Shown here: positions 12,903-18,294 of the stretch, piece by piece
How the letters are laid out: every line of letters starts with the position of its first letter
How positions within the stretch are numbered: position 1 is the stretch's first letter
Origin: DMER64 sp041652255
GTDB taxonomy: Bacteria > Bacteroidota > Bacteroidia > Bacteroidales > UBA932
Length of the DNA stretch: 18,294 bases
Assembly (NCBI GenBank): GCA_041652255.1
Contig: JBAZHT010000034.1
Location: forward strand, 1 to 18,294
Direction of reading: 5' to 3'
Program-made: the position numbers and the translations under genes
The notes under the pieces: model-generated
Database searches by the model: none
What the model saw: only the letters and a program-made list of their open reading frames with translations
Told to the model about the DNA's origin: nothing

Positions 12903-13276
12903 ATCACTACTGTCCCGTTAAGAACGGAACGAACATTAATAATTAGTTAATATATAATTTATTACAAGGATTTAACCTTGTACACGATTTGAATTAAATA
13001 TTTTTATACGCAGAACCAACAGGTGATGCGTAATGAATACCGGAAAAACAGTTTTTGCTCAGATTATGTCTCTCATTCCAAGACGCAAAATCGCAGCTTG
13101 TTCGATGTACTCCGCGTTTTGCGGGGTTCTCTCATCGATAAAACACCGATCAGAGAACTGTTCGAAAAACCGGTCTACGATGGACCTGAAATATGTGAAA
13201 ACGTCGGCTTTCAACTTAGCTTAAATTTTTAGTAGACTAATGAAAAGGAGTAACTTATTGATACGAGTGTAATGAT
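12903..13276. mobile_element. Deleted IS4-family element (DUF4372 group)
   Basis: A 374-bp remnant. The left end ATCACTAC (12903-12910) and the reverse complement of the right end (ATCATTAC, 13269-13276) match at 7 of 8 bases, and similarity extends a few bases further. Inside are the first 16 and roughly the last 45 residues of a transposase. No short target duplication is obvious in the flanks. Outside it on the left is the truncated fic start. A palindrome (ACAAGG/CCTTGT, 12964-12981) sits between the end and the transposase remnant. The element cannot move on its own. Confidence 0.6.
13033..13232 (+). pseudogene. IS4/DUF4372 transposase with its middle deleted
   Basis: The frame from ATG 13033 starts MNTGKTVFAQIMSLIP, the start of DUF4372 IS4-type transposases. 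The frame shifted by one base from about 13085 to 13232 reads TQNRSLFDVLRV, SLIDKTPIRELFEKP and QLSLNF, resembling the C-terminus of the same family. So about 300 or more residues with the catalytic DDE residues are lost and the junction is out of frame, leaving a non-autonomous, MITE-like relic. Confidence 0.65.
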
Positions 13277-13330
13277 TTCCCCTGCAAATTGCTGTCGCCT
13301 ACCCTACAAGGCGCGGAATTTCCTCACAAC

Positions 13331-13480
13331 ATGAAAGTGTATAATCTTTGTCGAATGAAGCTTTATGGCGTAGATAAATGGACAGAGGAAGCCATCAAGA
13401 TCAGAAAACGATATTACCAGGGCAAATTTGTAGTTGGTAAAGGACCTGTTTTTGAAAACTACTCCTCAAATTTTGAATAA
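13331..13480 (+). CDS. Short unrecognised reading frame, possibly a gene remnant
   Basis: 49 residues from ATG 13331, Lys/Tyr-rich (WTEEAIKIRKRYYQGKF), stop at 13480. No family is recognised. It lies just right of the IS remnant and ends 17 bases before the -33 element of the toxin-antitoxin promoter. It may be the 3' end of a gene cut by the insertion. A small hairpin (CGCCT/AGGCG) lies upstream at about 13297-13315. Confidence 0.3.
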   Translation: MKVYNLCRMKLYGVDKWTEEAIKIRKRYYQGKFVVGKGPVFENYSSNFE

Positions 13481-13496
13481 ACACACAAATTAATAT

Positions 13497-13526
13497 TTGA
13501 AAGTATATACAAATAGTATATATTTG
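13497..13526 (+). promoter_or_regulatory. Consensus Bacteroidetes promoter of the MazEF-like pair
   Basis: TTG (13497-13499), exactly 19 bases, then TATATTTG (13519-13526), a perfect match to the Bacteroidetes consensus. The start codon of the antitoxin follows 17 bases after the box, so the leader is about 10 nt. Confidence 0.85.
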
Positions 13527-13543
13527 TGGTAAATATTCATCCT

Positions 13544-13774
13544 ATGAAAACAGTACTTTTAAAGTTAGACGATTCAACATTCTGTGAGACTGAGAGCATT
13601 CTGACTCGTATAAAAAAACCTCGCAACAGATATATTAATGAGGCTGTTTCGTTTTATAATAAGATTCAGAAGCGTCAGCTGATTGAGGAACAATTGGTAG
13701 AGGAATCTCTATTGGTCAAAGATGAATCCATTCGGGTGTTAAATGAATTTGAATCTGTCGATTATGACAATTAG
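13544..13774 (+). CDS. MazE-like antitoxin, ribbon-helix-helix type
   Basis: 76 residues from ATG 13544 (placed by the promoter; an earlier in-frame GTG lies inside the promoter box). A beta strand (KTVLLKLDDSTFCETESI) and the helices RNRYINEAVSFYNKIQK fit a ribbon-helix-helix DNA-binding fold. The acidic C-terminal end (ESIRVLNEFESVDYDN) fits a segment that would bind and block MazF. The toxin gene overlaps its last 11 bases. Confidence 0.7.
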   Translation: MKTVLLKLDDSTFCETESILTRIKKPRNRYINEAVSFYNKIQKRQLIEEQLVEESLLVKDESIRVLNEFESVDYDN

Positions 13775-14108
13775 GCAATTTGAGATTTGGATTGCAGATT
13801 TGAATCCACAGATAGGAACAGAACCAGGGAAAACACGTCCGGTGTTGATCATACAAACAAACCTGTTGAATAAAGTCTCTCATCCATCTACATTAATCTG
13901 TCCGATAACTACAAATGTAGTTGCTGAATCAGATATATTGAGGGTACACATAAAGGAAGATGTAGCAAATATGCACGAGAATTGTGATATACTGATTGAC
14001 CAGATTCGTGCTATCGATAACAAACGACTGATAAAAAAGGTTGGAAAGCTCCCGGTTGATCTTGTTGAAAAAGTAAAAGAGAATATCCTTATTGTTCTTG
14101 ATTTATAA
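13764..14108 (+). CDS. MazF/PemK-like endoribonuclease toxin
   Basis: 114 residues from ATG 13764, 11 bases inside the antitoxin gene. MazF features in order: IWIADLNPQIGTEPGKTRPVLIIQ (the strand with the catalytic-site Arg), STLICPITTNVV, and DQIRAIDNKRLIKKVG near the C-terminus. MazF cuts single-stranded RNA at short motifs and stops growth; the cut site cannot be read. It is intact as far as can be seen. A short hairpin follows at 14116-14130. Confidence 0.9.
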   Translation: MTIRQFEIWIADLNPQIGTEPGKTRPVLIIQTNLLNKVSHPSTLICPITTNVVAESDILRVHIKEDVANMHENCDILIDQIRAIDNKRLIKKVGKLPVDLVEKVKENILIVLDL

Positions 14109-14115
14109 TGCACAG

Positions 14116-14130
14116 CCAGACGCGGTCTGG
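14116..14130. terminator. Short hairpin after mazF
   Basis: CCAGAC, 3-nt loop, GTCTGG: perfect 6-bp stem, followed only by AAAATTATG, without a U-run. Weak terminator candidate or RNA stabiliser. Confidence 0.3.
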
Positions 14131-14150
14131 AAAATTATGTTAGCTGAAGA

Positions 14151-14720
14151 ATGGAAAATCAGGAGCCTATCTTGAATATTAAGACACGAGCCGGGTGGAG
14201 GAATTGGCTTCTGCATAATTTCAACATTCGCAGCAAAATTTGGCTGGTTTATGCCAAAAAATCTACCGGCGAAGCACGTATCCTATACAACGATGCCGTT
14301 GAAGAAGCCCTGTGTTTTGGGTGGATAGACAGCATAAACAAACCCATGGGCAAGGACCACACCATGCAACGATTCACACCCAGGAAAGCCGGGAGCAACT
14401 ATTCACAACCCAATATTGAACGCCTTAGGTGGTTAGCCGAAAACAAGCTAATTCATCCTACATTTGTAAATACAGCTCAGGAAATTATCTCCCAGGAATT
14501 TGTCTTTCCGAAAGATATTTTAGATGAAATCAAAAAAGAAAAAACTGCTTGGAATAACTACATAAGCTTCCCGGAATCCTATAAGCGCATTCGAACTGCC
14601 TACATTGACAGCGCAAGGAACCGACCGGAGGAATTTACTAAACGGCTGGCAAACTTTATTCAAAAAACACGGAACAACAAACTTATCAAGGGATTTGGCG
14701 GCATCGACAAGTATTATTAA
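14151..14720 (+). CDS. YdeI/OmpD-associated family protein (COG4430 type)
   Basis: 189 residues from ATG 14151. Shows the family pattern RAGWRNWLLHNFNIRSKIWLVYAKKSTGE, then YNDAVEEALCFGWIDS (residues about 45-60), RFTPRKAGSNYSQPNIERLRWL and a late WNNYISFPESYKRIRTAYIDSARNRPEEFTKRL. Such proteins are linked with resistance to antimicrobial peptides in E. coli and Salmonella; the biochemical function is unknown. It starts a same-strand run of small genes up to 16595, with short gaps that suggest one transcript. Confidence 0.85.
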   Translation: MENQEPILNIKTRAGWRNWLLHNFNIRSKIWLVYAKKSTGEARILYNDAVEEALCFGWIDSINKPMGKDHTMQRFTPRKAGSNYSQPNIERLRWLAENKLIHPTFVNTAQEIISQEFVFPKDILDEIKKEKTAWNNYISFPESYKRIRTAYIDSARNRPEEFTKRLANFIQKTRNNKLIKGFGGIDKYY

Positions 14721-14755
14721 CATAATAAAACGAATCTATAACAAACAGCAATACA

Positions 14756-15109
14756 ATGAATAAGAACATCCCATTCCAGACCATCGATTGGTCCACCATT
14801 CCAAAGACAGAACACAAAGGAGAAACCGGCATGGCTTATTGGCAGACCATGCAATTTGAAGGTCTGAGAATAAGAATGGTCGAATATTCAAAAGATTATG
14901 TAGCAGACCACTGGTGTACCAAAGGACACATAGTCCATTGCCTGGAGGGCGATTTTGTGAGTGAACTCAAGAATGGTACAAAATCCATCCTAACAAAAGG
15001 AATGACCTATGTGGTTACAGATGATCTGAGTTCCCACCGTTCAACTACAGTGGACGGTGTGAAATTATTGATCATCGATGGTGATTTCCTTAAATTGAGA
15101 AAACAATGA
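14756..15109 (+). CDS. DHCW-motif cupin protein
   Basis: 117 residues from ATG 14756. A small single-domain cupin: residues about 40-65 read VEYSKDYVADHWCTKGHIVHC with the DHWC motif that gives the family its name, followed by LEGDFVSELKNG and a Thr-Asp-Asp-x-x-Ser-His segment. Cupins commonly bind a metal and small molecules; the ligand here is unknown. Its stop overlaps the next start as ATGA (15106-15109), so the two are translationally coupled. Confidence 0.85.
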   Translation: MNKNIPFQTIDWSTIPKTEHKGETGMAYWQTMQFEGLRIRMVEYSKDYVADHWCTKGHIVHCLEGDFVSELKNGTKSILTKGMTYVVTDDLSSHRSTTVDGVKLLIIDGDFLKLRKQ

Positions 15110-15663
15110 CTTTTGAACCGTTAACCATCAACAACTGGGACAAATTCGAGCAACTCTTCGGGGCAAAGGGAGCCTGCGGAAGTTGCTGGTGCATGTATTA
15201 CAGGCTCAAGAAATCCGATTTTGTAAAAGGAAAGTCAGATGACGGCAACAAGATGGCCATACAACAAATTGTACGCGATAACAAGCCGGCAGGAGTCCTT
15301 GGCTTCCATGAGGGCCGCCCGATTGCCTGGTGCGCTTTTGCCCCGCGGGAAGACTTTATGAAGCTTGAAAGATCCCGGGTTCATAAACGAATTGACGACA
15401 ATGCAGTCTGGTCCCTGCCCTGTTTTTTCATTGACAAGGCATTCCGGCGGCAGGGAGTTTCAGTAGAGATGCTTAAAGGCGTCATTGCATACGCAAAAAC
15501 GCAAGGCATTAAGATCATCGAAGCCTACCCCACCATCCCGGCCAAAAAAAATACCCCGGACGCCTTTTTGTGGACCGGTCTTTACAAATCATTTGAACGG
15601 GTGGGCTTCCAAATCGTCGACAGGACATCACCCAACAAACCCATGGTACGATATTATCTATAG
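15106..15663 (+). CDS. GNAT-family acetyltransferase
   Basis: 185 residues; start overlaps the cupin stop. GNAT features: GVLGFHEGRPIAWCAFAPR strand, the acetyl-CoA loop FRRQGVSVEMLKGVIAYAK (about residues 112-131), and the GLYKSFERVGFQIVDR end. An N-terminal GSCWCMYYRL segment with three Cys near residues 24-29 is common in a bacterial subgroup of unknown substrate. Coupling with the cupin suggests a shared pathway or a co-transferred pair. Confidence 0.85.
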   Translation: MTFEPLTINNWDKFEQLFGAKGACGSCWCMYYRLKKSDFVKGKSDDGNKMAIQQIVRDNKPAGVLGFHEGRPIAWCAFAPREDFMKLERSRVHKRIDDNAVWSLPCFFIDKAFRRQGVSVEMLKGVIAYAKTQGIKIIEAYPTIPAKKNTPDAFLWTGLYKSFERVGFQIVDRTSPNKPMVRYYL

Positions 15664-15685
15664 TAACGCATAAAACATCAAGACA

Positions 15686-16141
15686 ATGAAAAACTTGCCT
15701 TTACTTATAACACTACTTACGGTAAACCTGGCTTTTGGCCAGACAAATCCCGATTACGACAAGGCTTTGGCCCAAAAGCTGGGTGGGGATGAATATGGCA
15801 TGAAAAGTTACTTTCTGGTCATGCTGAAATCAGGACCCAATACCACTACCGACGAAGAACTGATCAATGAAAGTTTCAGGGGTCACCTGAACAACATAAA
15901 CAGGTTGGAAGCGGAAGGCATCCTAATAGTTGCAGGGCCCCTGGACAAGAACGAAAAGAATTACCGGGGGATTTTCATTCTGGACAACCTGAAATCACCG
16001 GAAGAGGCAAAAGAAGTGTTGCAGACCGATCCTGCCATCAAAAATGGTCTCCTGGATTATGAAATATTCACCTGGTATGGCTCGGCTGCCCTGCCTGAGT
16101 ATTTGCCGTTCTCGCAAAAGATCTGGAAATCACAGCCCTAA
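15686..16141 (+). CDS. Exported YCII-domain protein
   Basis: 151 residues from ATG 15686. Signal peptide of about 19 residues (LITLLTVNLAFGQ then cleavage). The mature part has the YCII fold: SYFLVMLKSGPN, a His at the end of SFRGHLNNINRLEAEG, LIVAGPLDKNEKNYRGIFIL and the PAIKNGLLDYEIFTWYGSA end. The YCII fold includes enzyme-like proteins such as muconolactone isomerase relatives, but the activity is unknown. Predicted to be periplasmic or, in this phylum, outer-surface near. Confidence 0.85.
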   Translation: MKNLPLLITLLTVNLAFGQTNPDYDKALAQKLGGDEYGMKSYFLVMLKSGPNTTTDEELINESFRGHLNNINRLEAEGILIVAGPLDKNEKNYRGIFILDNLKSPEEAKEVLQTDPAIKNGLLDYEIFTWYGSAALPEYLPFSQKIWKSQP

Positions 16142-16163
16142 TAACAGAATAAATACTCTACCT

Positions 16164-16595
16164 ATGCAAGCAGATACCCCCAAACAACTCCTCAGGGACC
16201 CGGAACAAAAACCCGATGAGGCCCTGTTCAAAAGCATCCTGACCCCCACCCTTTTCCGGGTCATGGAAAAGATCCTCCGGTCCCTTGCCGATGCGGGCAT
16301 TGACCTGGAGTGGCGGTACTATAAAGACGGGAACGCCTGGCTGGGGAAAGCCACGTACAGGAAAAAAACAGTGGTCTGGATCTCCCTCTGGGAAAACCTG
16401 ATCAAAGCCGGCTTTTACTTCACCGCCAAGACCCGTCCCGTAGTGCTTGAATTACCCCTTTCCCCCGAAATAATAACCCTTTTTGCCGAGTCAAACCCCG
16501 TCGGGAAACTCATCCCCCTGATCCTTAACATCAAGGACGAGACTTCGCTCCCCGACTTTGTCACACTGATAAAACATAAAAAGAACCTCGCGTGA
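16164..16595 (+). CDS. DUF3788 family protein
   Basis: 143 residues from ATG 16164; an earlier in-frame start would lie inside the YCII gene. DUF3788 features: LEWRYYKDGNAWLGKATYRKKTVVWISLW (about residues 48-77), FYFTAK and LILNIKDETSLPDFVTLIKHK at the end. The family is small, soluble and of unknown function, frequent in Bacteroidota and Firmicutes. It is the last gene before the restriction gene. Confidence 0.85.
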   Translation: MQADTPKQLLRDPEQKPDEALFKSILTPTLFRVMEKILRSLADAGIDLEWRYYKDGNAWLGKATYRKKTVVWISLWENLIKAGFYFTAKTRPVVLELPLSPEIITLFAESNPVGKLIPLILNIKDETSLPDFVTLIKHKKNLA

Positions 16596-16634
16596 ACCCA
16601 CTTCCAATACATAATTACTAGAAAGTACACAGCT

Positions 16635-18294
16635 ATGATAAATGAAAACATATTAGAGGAAAAATTCTTTGTCTTTTCTGATTTCATAAAAAGTCAAGAC
16701 GGTAAACCATTCTTAGCTTTTAAAGAATCTCCATATATAAATAAAGAAGAGAATTATAAATACGATGTGTACAATAATGCGCAACAGGTTTTAGGTATTG
16801 ATAGCTGGAAGAAAGAGGATGTTGGAAGTGGGGCAATTTTTAAAGCCGTCAATGCTGCAATTCATTTAAAGATTTACATTGGAGAGAAAGCTACAGATCA
16901 CAATCTTATTGATTGGAGGCAGAAAGTTAAGTTTAGCCAATACTCTACAAGTAAACAGGTAGAACAATTTCTATATGACTTCTATAAAAATAAACGTCAA
17001 GAAAATGAGTGTTTCGAAATGTTCCATAAAGAAGGTCTACCCTATCAGCTTATTGCCTTCTTATTCTTTATAAAGGATAGCTCCAAGTATTTACCCATTT
17101 CCCAGAAAGTTTTTGATGACATTTTCAGCCAACTGGGAATCAGCAACTTTAAAACAAGTGGAAACGCTTCGTGGGTAAATTATTCTACTTTTCTAGAAAT
17201 TCTTAAGCAAGTAAAAGACTTTATTAACAAAAAAGATCCGGAAGCTACGTTACTAGACGCTCATAGCTTTCTATGGATATTACAACACATAGATATGGAA
17301 GAGAATAACAGCTTTTATCAGCAACTCATAATGTTTCTTGAGCAAGCCAAAACGGATAATATGAAAAAGAAACATTTTGTTTCGCAATATCAAGGGACAA
17401 AGGTTAAAGTTAGCTTTGGAAGTGGAGGAAAAGCGACAGTACCCTGGATTTCCTTTCTTAAAGGTGATAACCAAACCAGCAATGGTATTTATCCCGTTTA
17501 TCTCTACTACAAAGATATTGAGAGGCTTATTTTAGCATATGGAATAAGCGATACGAATACTCCAAAATTATCGTGGAATATCCAGAATAAAAAAACGATA
17601 AAAGAGTATTATCAAGCATATTTCGCTAAAGATCCTTTTCGCTATGGTGGATCATATGTTTACAAGGTATACGATGTGAACAATCTGCCCCCTTCAGAAG
17701 TAATTACCAATGATTTAAACCAAATCATCAAAGAATATGTTCGTATAATTGATAAAAGTGAAGAGGATGTTAATCAGGTAACAGAGCAAAACATACTGAT
17801 TGATATTGAAACGACAGGTTTCATCCATGCACTTGAAAGTTCTGGCCTTCAATACTCAAAAAAATTGATCACAAGATTCATAGCCTCGCTGCTCACCAAA
17901 CCCTTCCTTATTCTCACAGGGCTGTCAGGATCTGGTAAGACTAAATTGGCACAGGCGTTTGCACAATGGATTTGTGAAGATGAGGGTCAGTATAGGCTCA
18001 TTCCTGTGGGGGCCGATTGGACCAATCGTGAACCGCTACTGGGGTATCCCAATGCACTAAAGCCAGAGGAATATGTAAAGCCAGACAGTGGTGTGCTGGA
18101 TCTGATCATTCAGGCGAACAATCACAAAGATTTACCGCATTTTCTGATCCTGGATGAAATGAATCTTAGCATCGTTGAAAGGTACTTTGCCGATTTCCTG
18201 AGTGTGATGGAATCCAAAAAAGAGATTCCGCTGTTTCCGGAAGGCAGCGTCAACAACGGAGTGCCAGCCAAATTGGGCATTCCGCAGAATCTTT
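16635..18294 (+). CDS. McrB-like GTPase of a type IV restriction system (partial, runs off the right edge)
   Basis: Open from ATG 16635 to the end of the window, 553 codons without a stop. Residues 1-240: domain of its own, including LPYQLIAFLFFIKDSSKYLPI. Residues about 250-400: MrcB-like N-terminal domain (DUF3578), with YQGTKVKVSFGSGGKATVPW and GIYPVYLYYKDIERLILAYG. Residues about 410 onward: AAA+ GTPase of the McrB kind, with Walker A GLSGSGKT (429-436) and Walker B LDEMN (506-510, Asp507, Glu508). McrB works with McrC, a PD-(D/E)xK nuclease, to cut modified DNA; mcrC would be expected just outside. The end is missing, so catalytic completeness of the GTPase (sensor, arginine fingers) is not checked. 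Confidence 0.9.
   Translation, partial: MINENILEEKFFVFSDFIKSQDGKPFLAFKESPYINKEENYKYDVYNNAQQVLGIDSWKKEDVGSGAIFKAVNAAIHLKIYIGEKATDHNLIDWRQKVKFSQYSTSKQVEQFLYDFYKNKRQENECFEMFHKEGLPYQLIAFLFFIKDSSKYLPISQKVFDDIFSQLGISNFKTSGNASWVNYSTFLEILKQVKDFINKKDPEATLLDAHSFLWILQHIDMEENNSFYQQLIMFLEQAKTDNMKKKHFVSQYQGTKVKVSFGSGGKATVPWISFLKGDNQTSNGIYPVYLYYKDIERLILAYGISDTNTPKLSWNIQNKKTIKEYYQAYFAKDPFRYGGSYVYKVYDVNNLPPSEVITNDLNQIIKEYVRIIDKSEEDVNQVTEQNILIDIETTGFIHALESSGLQYSKKLITRFIASLLTKPFLILTGLSGSGKTKLAQAFAQWICEDEGQYRLIPVGADWTNREPLLGYPNALKPEEYVKPDSGVLDLIIQANNHKDLPHFLILDEMNLSIVERYFADFLSVMESKKEIPLFPEGSVNNGVPAKLGIPQNL

Noticed and set aside
13033..13224. Two overlapping independent small genes near 13023-13232
   Set aside because: Better explained as one deleted transposase read in two frames.

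Overview
The window looks like an accessory, defence-rich and repeat-rich stretch of a Bacteroidota chromosome. The evidence is Bacteroidetes-type promoters (-33 TTG, then TAnnTTTG about 19 bases on; the clearest is at 13497-13526), weak or absent Shine-Dalgarno sites, and family content typical of that phylum: an XRE-Panacea antitoxin, a Schlafen-group-3-like (DUF2075) helicase, DUF3788, a DHCW cupin, and an IS4-type transposase of the DUF4372 kind. There are no rRNA or tRNA genes, no integrase, and no CRISPR array. Taxonomy below phylum is not determinable from the sequence.

Layout. Bases 1-3680 are dominated by tandem repeats of many designs: an 11-bp unit nested in a perfect 67-bp repeat, two 99-bp units with inverted ends, a hexamer microsatellite, a 42-bp repeat, and seven hairpins. 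Among them lie a condensation-fold acyltransferase and a subclass-B1-like metallo-beta-lactamase, each broken by one in-frame stop codon, plus a small two-helix membrane protein. Bases 3680-4900 (minus strand) hold a RelE-like toxin with an XRE-Panacea antitoxin and a likely operator. Bases 5121-8284 hold a MazG-like NTP pyrophosphohydrolase followed by an 885-residue protein that joins a PD-(D/E)xK nuclease, a Schlafen-type helicase and a UmuD/LexA-like self-cleaving protease. This pair is the best candidate for an undescribed system. Bases 8324-9930 are an AbiE-type antitoxin/toxin pair whose toxin lacks one catalytic Asp, followed by a RimJ-like acetyltransferase.

Bases 10560 to about 12900 look like integron-type gene cassettes without an integrase in view. 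attC-like sites flank a two-gene cassette (an unknown protein and a SEC-C zinc-motif protein) and an MFS exporter cassette. A third gene, the N-terminus of a Fic protein, is cut short by a deleted IS4-family element (12903-13276). Bases 13497-14108 hold a MazEF-like pair under a textbook promoter. Bases 14151-16595 are a run of small stress/enzyme genes (YdeI-like, DHCW cupin, GNAT, YCII, DUF3788). At 16635 an McrB-like type IV restriction GTPase begins and runs off the right edge.

Working together: the MazG/nuclease-helicase-protease pair, AbiE, McrB and two further toxin-antitoxin pairs make a defence island. Stop codons, the lost catalytic residue, the truncated fic gene and the IS remnant show that parts of it are decaying. 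Repeats expanding at gene boundaries have shaped the start of the metallo-beta-lactamase gene, the end of the small membrane protein gene, the MazG/helicase junction and the helicase linker.
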